Source: Betaproteobacteria bacterium HGW-Betaproteobacteria-3
GTDB taxonomy: Bacteria; Pseudomonadota; Gammaproteobacteria; Burkholderiales; Burkholderiaceae_C
Length of the DNA stretch: 64,000 nt
Assembly: GCA_002842205.1 (NCBI GenBank)
Contig: PHCI01000004.1
Location: forward strand, 62,001-126,000
Direction: 5' to 3'
The notes under the pieces were generated by a model, which was given only the letters and a program-made list of their open reading frames with translations, was not told the origin of the DNA and did not search any database. This document shows positions 26,957-34,590 of the stretch, piece by piece (position 1 is the first letter of the stretch; the number at the start of each line of letters is the position of its first letter). Position numbers and translations under genes: made by a program.

Positions 26957-27748
26957 TCATTCGGCCCCGCCGCGCCAGCGCGGGGGGCGCTTTTCGAGGA
27001 AGGCGCTGACGCCTTCTCGACCGTCGGGGGCGGTGAAGCCGCAGGCCATGCCGGCGCTGGTGGCGGCGTAGGCGGCCGTCACGTCCATGTCGAGCTGCTC
27101 GTAAAACAGGCGCTTGCCCTGGGCGATGGCGCTCGCCGATTTGCTGGCGATGAGCGTGGCCCAGCGGGTGGTTTCGGCGACCAGCGCCGCGGGCGGCACG
27201 ACCTGGTTGACCAGGCCCATCTCGAAGGCGCGCTGCGCGGGGATGAGCTGGCCGGTGAGCAGCATTTCCATGGCGTGCTTGCGCGCCACGGCGCGGCCCA
27301 GTGCCACGGCGGGGGTAGAGCAAAACCCGCCGATGTTGACGCCGGGCGTGCCAAAGCGGGCGTCCTCAGAGGCAATGGCCAGGTCGCAGGTGGCCACCAG
27401 CTGGCAGCCCGCGGCCGTGGCCACGCCGTGCACCCGTGCGATCACGGGCTGGGCCAGTTGCGTGAGGGTGAGCATGAGGCGGCTGCACTGCTCAAACAGC
27501 GCCTGCATGGGCGCGGTGCCGGTCATGGCATTGAACTCTTTCAGGTCGTGACCGGCGCAAAAGCCGCGGCCGTTGGCGGCCAGCACCACGACGCGCACGC
27601 TGCGGTCGGCGTGGACCGTATCGAAGGCGCTTTGCAGCGCGGCCAGCATGCCCGCCGACAGCGCGTTGAAGCTGGCCGGGCGGTTGAGCGTGAGGGTGGC
27701 CACGCCGTCAGCGTCATGGCGCAGGACAAAGGGTTCGGGGGTGGTCAT
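26957..27748 (-). CDS. Enoyl-CoA hydratase/isomerase family protein
   Basis: A 263-residue crotonase-fold protein. Acyl-CoA-binding features include LNRPASFNALS, the oxyanion-hole stretch GRGFCAGHDLKEF and ATAAGCQLVATCDLAIAS, with FGTPGVNIGGFCSTPAVAL following. The pattern resembles the ECHDC3-like subgroup, in which the two catalytic glutamates of classic hydratases are not both obvious, so the reaction is uncertain. It starts about 30 bases after the gene upstream of it on the same strand and may be co-transcribed with it. Confidence 0.88.
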   Translation of the reverse strand: MTTPEPFVLRHDADGVATLTLNRPASFNALSAGMLAALQSAFDTVHADRSVRVVVLAANGRGFCAGHDLKEFNAMTGTAPMQALFEQCSRLMLTLTQLAQPVIARVHGVATAAGCQLVATCDLAIASEDARFGTPGVNIGGFCSTPAVALGRAVARKHAMEMLLTGQLIPAQRAFEMGLVNQVVPPAALVAETTRWATLIASKSASAIAQGKRLFYEQLDMDVTAAYAATSAGMACGFTAPDGREGVSAFLEKRPPRWRGGAE

Positions 27749-27779
27749 GCGGGGGCCTCGGTCAAAAAAAGAAATTAGA

Positions 27780-29024
27780 TCATGGCCGGGGCGCCGGTAG
27801 CGGGCGCGGCGGCAGCAAGCGGGCCAGCAGGCGCTGCCCTTCTTCGGCCATGGCCTGCATTTTTTCTTCCAGCGCGGTCATTTCGCTGATGAAGTGCGAG
27901 AAGCTGCCCAGGCGCTGGTGCAGCTCGGCCACGCCCAGCCCGAATTCGCCCTGCGCGTCCACGCGCTCGCGGGCAGCGCGCCAGGCTTCGCGGGCGGTGT
28001 GCAGCCGCGCGCGGGCGTCGGGTGGCAGCCCGCCTTGCGCGGCCAGGGCCTCCAGGCCTTCCAGCACGGCCTGCATGGCGTGGTGGCTGGCGTGGCTGAC
28101 GCGCCCGGTGGGTTCGGCAAAGGCGGCGCGGGTGAGCCGGTCCATGGGCTCGTGGATGGAATCCACATGCGCCTGCATCTGGTCGCGCACCTGGCACAGG
28201 CGCTTGTTGAGCGCGCCCACCTGGCCCAGCACCTTGGCCTCGTCTTCAATGATGTGGCTGATGCGGTCGAGGAACAGGTTGGTGTCGTTGGCCAGCTCGC
28301 CAAATTCATCGGACGATTTGACCACCGCGCGGTGGCTCAGGTTGGAGCCGGCCCGGGACAGTCGGGCCATGGTGGCGCGCAGCGTGAGCAGCGGCTCCAT
28401 GCGCAGGCGCAGCAGCACAAACAGCACGATGGTGTGCAGGATGATGTTGCCCATGCCGAAGACGGCCGACAGGCTCACCTCTTCGAGCCAGTGCGCCAGG
28501 TGGGTGGCGCGGTAATTGCGCACGGTCACGGTGCCCAGCACGTCGCCGGGTTTGGAGGCCACGTGGCATTGCACGCAAAACGGCTCGGCCTGCACGGGAA
28601 CCTGCGCCTCGTGGTGCACGCCCGGGCGCCACTGGGGCGCAATGCCGTGCGGCACAAAGCCGAACACCGATTCGATGGATTTCACGGTGGCGTCAGACGG
28701 CGTGATGGCGATGTCGAGCCCGATCTTTTGGTGGCTCTTCTCGAAAATCGGGTACACGGTGCGTGCTGCGACCGGCCCGCCGCGGTTGAGCATGATGGCC
28801 TTGACGTCGGTGGCCAGTTGCTCGGCCACCTCTTGCGTGCGCTGCTTTTCTTCGGTGTGGTAGTTGACCAGCACCACCACAAAGCGCACGCCGAGTTCGG
28901 CCACGATCACAAAAACCAGCGCCAGAAAGAAGTCGCGCAGCGTGCGCAGGATGAACGATTCGCCAAAGCGGTGTACCGCAGCGTCGGTGTGTGCCGGTGG
29001 TTCAGCGGGTGGACTGGCGGACAT
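27780..29024 (-). CDS. Membrane sensor-like protein with periplasmic haem-c site and HAMP domain
   Basis: A 414-residue inner-membrane protein: helix 1 (about residues 31-54), a periplasmic domain of about 135 residues with a covalent haem-binding site CVQCH (about 152-156), helix 2 (about 190-212), a HAMP domain (about 213-265) and a helical cytoplasmic tail. The periplasmic part resembles the Tll0287-like/DUF3365 haem sensor domain. No kinase, cyclase or methyl-accepting output domain is present. The ATG at 29024 was chosen over a long upstream frame with no domain. Probably senses redox state, NO or O2, by inference. Confidence 0.78.
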   Translation of the reverse strand: MSASPPAEPPAHTDAAVHRFGESFILRTLRDFFLALVFVIVAELGVRFVVVLVNYHTEEKQRTQEVAEQLATDVKAIMLNRGGPVAARTVYPIFEKSHQKIGLDIAITPSDATVKSIESVFGFVPHGIAPQWRPGVHHEAQVPVQAEPFCVQCHVASKPGDVLGTVTVRNYRATHLAHWLEEVSLSAVFGMGNIILHTIVLFVLLRLRMEPLLTLRATMARLSRAGSNLSHRAVVKSSDEFGELANDTNLFLDRISHIIEDEAKVLGQVGALNKRLCQVRDQMQAHVDSIHEPMDRLTRAAFAEPTGRVSHASHHAMQAVLEGLEALAAQGGLPPDARARLHTAREAWRAARERVDAQGEFGLGVAELHQRLGSFSHFISEMTALEEKMQAMAEEGQRLLARLLPPRPLPAPRP

Positions 29025-29282
29025 GGTGGCAGGCGGATGGACCGTTTGAACCGTCGCCGGTCCGGGACAGGCATTCCGCGGGGGCAGGGGCTTGCGGATG
29101 GACGGGTGACGAAGGCATGCGCCTGTCCGACCATGCCAGCCGGGCAGAAGTTCGGGCCGGGTCGGTCGCCCTGCAAAATAAATATTCCGGGTGCGTGCCG
29201 TGCGCACGGCAGGTTTGCGCCAGGCATGGATCGGGCCTTGGCCTGCGACGGGGCACCGCGGGTCGGCGTTCGGGCGGTTCCT

Positions 29283-30944
29283 TCAGTGGGGACGCGAGCG
29301 CAGGGTGCGGCTCAACAAAATGACCGGGACCAGCCCCACCAGCACCAGCGCCAGCGAGGGCAGCGCGGCTTCGCCCAGCCGTTCGTCGCGCGCCAGCTGG
29401 TAGGCCACCACGGCCAGCGTGTCGCTGTTGAAGGGGCGCAGCACCAGGGTGGCGGGCAGCTCTTTCATCACGTCCACAAACACCAGCAGCGCCGCCGCCG
29501 CCGTGGAACGCCGCAGCAACGGCCAGTGCACCCGCACCAGCAGCGCCAGCCCGCCCACGCCCAGCATGCGGGCCGAATCGTCAAAGCTGGCGGGGATGCG
29601 TGAGTACCCACTCTGCACCGATTGCAGCGCCACCGCGCAAAACCGCACCAGGTACGCCCACACCAGGCCCAGCGCGGTGGCCGTCACCAGGTGGCCGACA
29701 CCGGTCTGCGGCGCGGCGGCCTGCAGCCAGCCCACAGGCAGCAGGATGCCCACCACAATCACCGCCCCCGGCACGGCATAGCCCAGCGAAGCCAGTTGCA
29801 CCACGCCACGCGTGATGGCGTCGGGCGTTCGGCGCAGCGCAAACGCCAGCGCCAGCGCCACGGCCAGTGCCAGCACGGCGGTGATGACGCCCAGCCGCAC
29901 GCTGTGCAGCGACCATTCCACAAAGCGGTCCCACGGCAGCACCGACCAATCGGCCGCCAGCGGCCGCAGCATGAACAACACCGGCAGCACAAAACCCATG
30001 AGCACCGGCGCGCCGCACACGCCCCAGGCCAACCAGCGCGCCCGCCCCGTCAGCACCACCGGCTGCGCCTCGGCCGCGCCGCTGCGCCCGCCGCGGCCGC
30101 TGGCAAACCGCATGCGCCGCTGCGAACGCTGCTCGAGCCACAGCAGCAGCGCCACCACGGCCAGCAGCATCGTGGCCAGTTGCGCGGCCGCAATGCGGTT
30201 GTCCATGGCCAGCCAGGCTTTGTAGATGCCGGCGGTGAAGGTCTGAATGCCAAAGTAGCTGACCACGCCGAAGTCGGCCAGCGTTTCCATCAGCGCCAGC
30301 GCCACGCCCGCGGCCACGGCCGGGCGCGCCAGCGGCAGCGCCACCTCACGGATGCGGCGCGACAGCGGCGCACCCAGCAGCCGCGCAGCTTCCATCAGGT
30401 GCGTGGCGCGCTCGCCCAGCGCCGTGCGCGCCAGCAAATACACGTACGGGTACAGCGCAAACGTGAACACCCAGGCCGCCCCGCCCAGGCTGCGCACCTC
30501 GGGGAACACCCGGCCCTGCAACCCGAAGGCGCTGCGCAGGCCGGTTTGCAGCGGGCCGCTGAACTGCAGAAAATCGGTGTAGGCGTAGGCCACCACATAG
30601 GCCGGCATGGCCAGCGGCAACAGCAGCGCCCATTCCAGCGTGCGGCGGCCCGGAAAGTCAAACAGCGTGACGGCCGCGGCCGACGCCGTGCCCACCACCA
30701 CCACGCCCAGCGCCACCATGAGGCACAGGCGCAACGTGGTCCAGGCGTAGTCGGGCAACACGGTGGCGGCCATCTCGCCCAGGATCTGCTGCGTGGCCGC
30801 ATTCCACTGCAACCACGAGGCCAGCACCGCCAGCACCGGCAGCACCAGCACGGCGGCCAGCACCAGCAAGACCGGCACGTGCAGGCGCAGCGCCGCCCGG
30901 CGCGGGGCCGCTGAGGGGGAAAGCGCCGTGGAAGAGGTGGCCAT
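29283..30944 (-). CDS. Iron(III) ABC transporter permease (FbpB-like, two fused permease halves)
   Basis: A 553-residue membrane protein with about 12 helices in two repeated halves, each with an EAA-type loop (EAARLLGAPLSRRIREVALPL in the first; the second is DSARMLGVGGLALLVRVHWP). This matches FbpB/SfuB permeases for ferric iron. The ATG at 30944 precedes MATSSTALS; it is divergent from the ATPase gene with 40 bases between them. No periplasmic binding-protein gene is adjacent. Regulation by Fur is plausible given a Fur-box-like sequence in the shared region. Confidence 0.88.
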   Translation of the reverse strand: MATSSTALSPSAAPRRAALRLHVPVLLVLAAVLVLPVLAVLASWLQWNAATQQILGEMAATVLPDYAWTTLRLCLMVALGVVVVGTASAAAVTLFDFPGRRTLEWALLLPLAMPAYVVAYAYTDFLQFSGPLQTGLRSAFGLQGRVFPEVRSLGGAAWVFTFALYPYVYLLARTALGERATHLMEAARLLGAPLSRRIREVALPLARPAVAAGVALALMETLADFGVVSYFGIQTFTAGIYKAWLAMDNRIAAAQLATMLLAVVALLLWLEQRSQRRMRFASGRGGRSGAAEAQPVVLTGRARWLAWGVCGAPVLMGFVLPVLFMLRPLAADWSVLPWDRFVEWSLHSVRLGVITAVLALAVALALAFALRRTPDAITRGVVQLASLGYAVPGAVIVVGILLPVGWLQAAAPQTGVGHLVTATALGLVWAYLVRFCAVALQSVQSGYSRIPASFDDSARMLGVGGLALLVRVHWPLLRRSTAAAALLVFVDVMKELPATLVLRPFNSDTLAVVAYQLARDERLGEAALPSLALVLVGLVPVILLSRTLRSRPH

Positions 30945-30950
30945 ACCAAT

Positions 30951-30969
30951 GCAAATGCGAATTGTAAGC
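30951..30969. promoter_or_regulatory. Candidate Fur box in the divergent ABC transporter promoter
   Basis: GCAAATGCGAATTGTAAGC fits the F-F-x-R form of the Fur box with about 11 of 19 positions, and lies exactly between the divergent permease and ATPase starts. The match is modest; the support is its location. Confidence 0.4.
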
Positions 30970-30984
30970 ATCTACAATGGCCGC

Positions 30985-32154
30985 ATGTTCCTTGAAGTCA
31001 CGCAACTCCGGGTCCAGTACGCGGGGCAACCCCAACCGGCGGTAGACCACGTGTCGCTCGGCCTGCGTGCGGGCGACATCGGCGTGCTGATCGGTCCGTC
31101 GGGCTGCGGCAAGACCACGCTGCTGCGGGCCGTGGCCGGGCTGGAACGCGTCAACGGCGGCGAAATCAAGTTGTCAGGCCAGGTGGTCAGCAGTGCGGGC
31201 ACGCACCTGTCGGCCGAGCAGCGGCGCGTGGGCATGGTGTTTCAGGATTACGCGCTGTTTCCGCACCTGGACGTGGGCCGTAATGTGGGTTTTGGCATCC
31301 ACGCCCTGCCCCGCGCCGAGCGCGCCGCGCGGGTGGCCGAGGTGCTGGCGCTGGTGGGTCTGGAGGGCAGCGAAAGGCGCTATCCGCATGAACTCTCGGG
31401 CGGTCAGCAGCAACGCGTGGCGCTGGCCCGCGCGCTGGCGCCGCGGCCCCAGCTGCTGCTGCTGGACGAGCCGTTTTCCAACCTCGACGTGGACCTGCGC
31501 GAACGCCTGGCGCACGAGGTGCGCGGCATCCTCAAGGCCGCGGGCGCCACCGCCCTGTTTGTCACGCACGACCAGCTCGAAGCCTTTGCCATCGGCGACG
31601 TGATCGGTGTCATGCACGAAGGCCACCTGCACCAGTGGGACGACGCCTACACGCTCTACCACCGCCCCGCCACGCGGTTTGTGGCCGACTTCATTGGCCA
31701 CGGCGTGTTCACGCCCGCCACCCTGCACCAGAGCGGAGACCAGGTGGTGGTGCACACTGCCCTGGGCGACCTGACCGACGTGGCCGGTTGCCCGGTGCCG
31801 GGCGCGTTTGACGGCGGCCAGTGCGAAGTGCTGCTGCGCGCCGACGACATCGTGCACGACGACGACGCGCCGGTGAAGGCGCAAATCGTCCGCAAGGCGT
31901 TTCGCGGCTCGGAGTTTCTCTACACGCTGAAGCTCAAGACCGGTGAGACGGTGCTGGCCCACGTGCCCAGCCACCACGACCACAAGCTCGGCGAATGGAT
32001 CGGCATCCGCGCCGAAGTGGACCACGTGGTCACCTTTGACCGCGCCTGCCCCCTGCACACCCGCGCGCTGTGCCAGACGCCCTGCATTCACGCGGCCCAG
32101 GGCACCTGCCCAGTGCCCACCGCGGCGGCGGTGGTGCCGATCACGCTGGTTTGA
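30985..32154 (+). CDS. Iron(III) ABC transporter ATP-binding protein (FbpC-like)
   Basis: A 389-residue ABC ATPase: Walker A GPSGCGKTT (residues 37-45), Q-loop FQDYALF, signature LSGGQQQR, Walker B LLLLDEPFSNLD and H-loop VTHDQ, then a TOBE-type C-terminal domain. It matches FbpC/PotA-type ATPases and is divergent from its permease. The tail is longer than usual for FbpC (about 350) and ends in a segment with cysteines spaced C-x7-C-x3-C-x7-C. The final codons and downstream sequence are duplicated 3.2 kb away (35281 on), marking the left edge of an insertion. Confidence 0.9.
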   Translation: MFLEVTQLRVQYAGQPQPAVDHVSLGLRAGDIGVLIGPSGCGKTTLLRAVAGLERVNGGEIKLSGQVVSSAGTHLSAEQRRVGMVFQDYALFPHLDVGRNVGFGIHALPRAERAARVAEVLALVGLEGSERRYPHELSGGQQQRVALARALAPRPQLLLLDEPFSNLDVDLRERLAHEVRGILKAAGATALFVTHDQLEAFAIGDVIGVMHEGHLHQWDDAYTLYHRPATRFVADFIGHGVFTPATLHQSGDQVVVHTALGDLTDVAGCPVPGAFDGGQCEVLLRADDIVHDDDAPVKAQIVRKAFRGSEFLYTLKLKTGETVLAHVPSHHDHKLGEWIGIRAEVDHVVTFDRACPLHTRALCQTPCIHAAQGTCPVPTAAAVVPITLV

Positions 32155-32226
32155 GGGTAGCACCATGCTTTTTGAAGGTTTTTTGGCCTATATCCCCCAT
32201 CAGATATCAATACTTTGCTATTTTTT
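32115..32226 (+). repeat. Left direct repeat flanking the island (3' end of ABC ATPase gene)
   Basis: This copy begins GCCCACCGCGGCGGCGGTGG, contains the ATPase stop codon, and runs through GGGTAGCACCATGCTTTTTG into the dispersed repeat. A core of about 40 bases is identical to the right copy at 35281-35410. The sequence match is seen directly. Confidence 0.9.
32180..32226 (-). repeat. Dispersed hairpin repeat, copy 5 (in left direct repeat)
   Basis: TTGGCCTATATCCCCCATCA then ATATCAATACTTTGCTA. It is part of the left direct repeat and a variant of the family seen across the window. Confidence 0.7.
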
Positions 32227-32383
32227 TTGGAGTCAACGCATCCGGCTGGCAACGGCGTTCGGTCTTGCAAACATCCGTCACGCTGGAGAGTCATCTGGAC
32301 GCCCCCCCCGTCAGGCCCGGCTGGAATACGATCTCAGATCGTTGGCCATGGGGTGCTTTCAAAGAAATTGACTGACGCGATGA

Positions 32384-32400
32384 TATACGATTATCGTATA
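32384..32400. promoter_or_regulatory. Perfect palindrome, candidate operator of the HTH regulator
   Basis: TATACGAT-T-ATCGTATA is a perfect 8+1+8 palindrome 63 bases upstream of the regulator start. It overlaps a TATAAT-like -10 box (32397-32402), and a TTGACT lies upstream at 32368. This fits autorepression by an XRE-type dimer; binding is inferred. Confidence 0.6.
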
Positions 32401-32462
32401 ATCAAGCAAGCCGATGACTGAATCGGCTCTAGCATGGGCGCATATCTGTTTTGGAGAGGCCC

Positions 32463-32900
32463 ATGAGCAAACGAAAGACACCCGTGATGCAAAGCTTTGG
32501 TGAGCGCCTGGCACAGTTGCGCAAAACCGCTGGTTACACCCAGGTGGAGTTTGCTGCCGAGTTGGACATTTCCCAGCGCATGGTGGCGTATTACGAGGCA
32601 CCCGATGCACAGGCCCCGGCGCATTTGTTGCCGCAAATGGCCACAGCGCTGGGGGTAAGCGTGGATGTACTCTTGGGCTTGAGTGAGAAACGCAACCCCA
32701 AGCGCATTGCCACCCACCGGCTGGAGCGGCGTTTGCTGGAGATCGATAAGTTCGACCCCAAGGCCAAGCGTCAGATCACGCAACTGCTCGATTCGTTTAT
32801 CGAGGCGGAGAAGCTCAAGCAGAAAATGAAGGCGCGCACCACCCCAACCGCAAAGCCACGCGCCCAACGCAATCAACCATCCAACGCACAGGAGGCCTGA
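32463..32900 (+). CDS. XRE-family helix-turn-helix regulator
   Basis: A 145-residue protein with an N-terminal HTH_3 domain (LAQLRKTAGYTQVEFAAELD then ISQRMVAYYE, about residues 15-45), a helical middle and a basic tail. Shorter start codons are possible, but MSKRKTP at 32463 has GGAGAG eight bases upstream. It is followed two bases later by the antitoxin gene, so it may be the transcriptional regulator of the toxin-antitoxin set. It resembles phage- and island-type repressors. Confidence 0.85.
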   Translation: MSKRKTPVMQSFGERLAQLRKTAGYTQVEFAAELDISQRMVAYYEAPDAQAPAHLLPQMATALGVSVDVLLGLSEKRNPKRIATHRLERRLLEIDKFDPKAKRQITQLLDSFIEAEKLKQKMKARTTPTAKPRAQRNQPSNAQEA

Positions 32901-32902
32901 AC

Positions 32903-33142
32903 ATGACCACGCTTCAAATTGAATTGCCCGATGGCACAGCCCAGGCGGCGCGTGCTGCGGGCCTATTGACGCCGCAGGCTCTGGACCGGCTGCTGACTGA
33001 GGCCCTGCGCAAGCGCGAAGCTGCCAATTCGCTGCTGTCGATTGCCGATCGCGTGGCTGCTGCGGGCATTGCGCCCATGACCATGGAAGAGATCAATGCC
33101 GAGGTGAAGGCTGCGCGCGCTGAACGCGGGCCGTTGAACTGA
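32903..33142 (+). CDS. Type II antitoxin-like protein
   Basis: A 79-residue protein, MTTLQIELPDGTAQAARAAG followed by LLTPQALDRLLTEALRKREA, with a GIAPMTMEEINAEVKAARAER tail. The ATG follows GGAGGCCTGAAC, a strong ribosome-binding site, and the gene is immediately upstream of a PIN-domain toxin. Small proteins of this look pair with PIN toxins; it lacks a recognised DNA-binding domain. Identification is from size, pattern and context. Confidence 0.75.
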   Translation: MTTLQIELPDGTAQAARAAGLLTPQALDRLLTEALRKREAANSLLSIADRVAAAGIAPMTMEEINAEVKAARAERGPLN

Positions 33143-33147
33143 ACCTG

Positions 33148-33570
33148 GTGCGGGCAGTTATTGATACCAACGTGCTGCTGTCGGCCTTGCTGTGGGGCGG
33201 CACGCCACGTGCGCTTTTGGAACATGTGCGCAATGGCGCGGTGACGCTGATCAGCAGTCCGGCGCTGCTGGCGGAGTTGTCCCGCGTGTTGGAGCGGCCC
33301 AAGTTTGATGTGCTTTTGCTGCGCTCCAATACGTCACGGGTGCAGACGCTCGCAGAGGTGCGACAACTGGCCGAGGTAATCGATCCGCCACCGCTGGCGC
33401 AGCCGGTGTGCCGCGACCCCGATGATGATGCGGTGTTGGCATTGGCCGTGGCCGCTCAGGCGGACCTGGTGATATCGGGCGATGATGATTTGCTGTGCCT
33501 GGTCAGCTTTGAGGGGATTCCGATTTTGATGCCAGCGCAGGCACTGCACAGGGTGCTGGCGGCGTTGTAG
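33148..33570 (+). CDS. PIN-domain toxin (putative type II toxin)
   Basis: A 140-residue PIN-fold ribonuclease-type protein. Metal-binding acidic residues are seen in MRAVIDTNVLLSALLWGG (N-terminal Asp), RDPDDDAVLALAVA and ADLVISGDDDLL. It matches the putative toxin component of the PIN family. The start is a GTG six bases after the antitoxin stop; there is no ATG in a suitable position, as is common in this family. With the antitoxin it forms a likely toxin-antitoxin operon, which would cleave RNA when freed from the antitoxin. Confidence 0.88.
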   Translation: MRAVIDTNVLLSALLWGGTPRALLEHVRNGAVTLISSPALLAELSRVLERPKFDVLLLRSNTSRVQTLAEVRQLAEVIDPPPLAQPVCRDPDDDAVLALAVAAQADLVISGDDDLLCLVSFEGIPILMPAQALHRVLAAL

Positions 33571-33591
33571 CCGACATCGCCACGCCGCCGA

Positions 33592-33627
33592 GGTGGTGAA
33601 TTTTCCAAACACGGCACTGACCGCGCC
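33592..33627 (-). pseudogene. Remnant of a pretoxin segment (GAVSAVFGKFTT)
   Basis: On the minus strand this short stretch encodes GAVSAVFGKFTT, the same residues as in the intact pretoxin segment at about 35145-35185, with a few base changes. It then runs into unrelated sequence 22 bases past the PIN toxin stop. It is a fragment of a third copy of the toxin-delivery protein. Confidence 0.75.
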
Positions 33628-33662
33628 CCTGACGCGAAGTCCAGTTAGCGCGGCACTCATCG

Positions 33663-33869
33663 TCACCTCACCTCGTGGTGGGCCACGAAGTACACCGCCA
33701 TCGCACCAATTGCCAGTACAGCCAACAAAAGTCCGATCCAATAGGCGATAACCAACGGCAACAAATGCGCGAACGTTAGCGCGACCACAAGACCACTCAA
33801 AAGAATGAAGCCCAACATCCATCGAAATGCCTTGGCCTTGAGACCACTACCTTCATTCCTATGGCCCAT
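33663..33869 (-). CDS. Small membrane protein, candidate immunity protein (module 2)
   Basis: A 68-residue protein (MGHRNEGSGLKAKAFRW at the start) with two hydrophobic helices (about 19-40 and 43-63). The ATG at 33869 has GGGGAGAAATAGCA just upstream, a better site than an ATG six codons earlier. It overlaps the end of the module 2 toxin-like segment by 11 bases, the usual toxin-then-immunity order. Immunity function is inferred from position and from the matching arrangement of module 1. Confidence 0.6.
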   Translation of the reverse strand: MGHRNEGSGLKAKAFRWMLGFILLSGLVVALTFAHLLPLVIAYWIGLLLAVLAIGAMAVYFVAHHEVR

Positions 33870-34359
33870 TGCTATTTCTCCCCACATCTCGAACGCACAT
33901 CTGGTAGCCGCGACAACCTGTGATTCCCGCAGCCTTCCCCCAACCCACTTGAGGTCTCAAGGTAAAGGACTTGCCAGCAGAACCTTCTACCTGGTCAAAC
34001 TTAGTGGCCCACGTTCCTCCAAACCCATCGATGTTTGTCACTGCGAACCCTGTGGAGTTTTGCCAGCCTGAAGTTACCCGTCCAAGCGAGAGTCCTCCCG
34101 TAGCTCCTGCTCCAAACGCCAGTCCGGGGCCAACCGCGCTGCAAAAATCATAGTAGACACAAGCGTCAACACGGTCCAGAGGGAAGGTCAGACCCACTTC
34201 ACCCGACAACCCAAGCGAAGCAATGTGACCGGAGGCATTGAGCCCGACCTGAAGCCCGCCTCCGCCTCCTTCGAATGAGTCACCAGTGGGAGGCCCGCTC
34301 TCCTCGGGTGAGGGCCCGCATTGTCCGTGGCGGCAAGCATTAAAGAGGTACCTAACCTG
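33859..34359 (-). pseudogene. Orphan toxin C-terminal segment (module 2), lacking its N-terminal part
   Basis: An open frame with no good start, bounded upstream by a TGA. It begins QVRYLFNACRHGQCGPSPEE, so it starts at a YLFN junction like that of module 1 (YGYLFNQ). A glycine-rich C-terminal domain follows (EGGGGGLQVGLNASGHIASL, VYYDFCSAVGPGLAFGAG). This is the form of a displaced C-terminal domain of a CdiA/Rhs-type polymorphic toxin. The glycine-rich domain resembles none with a known activity that I recognise. The nearest alternative start is a TTG at 34209. Confidence 0.65.
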
Positions 34360-34363
34360 TCAT

Positions 34364-34579
34364 TTACTTTAGCGATATCCAGATGAGCACAAAAAGCAAA
34401 AACAAGAAAGACATGGCGACCGCGCAATCAACGAGGAACTTAAAGGATTGGCCATCATGCGGCGAAACCCTAGCGGTCCCAAATTGGGCCGAGCGTCCGT
34501 TGATCCGGTTGTACACATAAAAGCCTGTATATATCAGGTACAAGAAATAGCCCAAGTACACCCAGACAGGTGGATTCAT
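34364..34579 (-). CDS. Small membrane protein, candidate immunity protein (module 1)
   Basis: A 71-residue protein with two hydrophobic segments (about residues 4-22, and 50-70). A GAGGAAAACGG sequence upstream overlaps the toxin module stop, and the ATG lies 11 bases after that stop. A small gene directly after a toxin C-terminal module is typical of CdiI-type immunity genes. No sequence family recognised; function inferred from arrangement. Confidence 0.65.
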   Translation of the reverse strand: MNPPVWVYLGYFLYLIYTGFYVYNRINGRSAQFGTARVSPHDGQSFKFLVDCAVAMSFLFLLFVLIWISLK

Positions 34580-34590
34580 ATCCGTTTTCC

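Larger units (their letters stand above)
32155..32462. other. Region upstream of the HTH regulator
   Basis: About 308 bases without a gene. It holds the left direct repeat, a dispersed-repeat copy (32180-32226), an AGATCTCAGATC-like palindrome near 32330 and the operator-promoter region of the HTH regulator. Confidence 0.7.
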
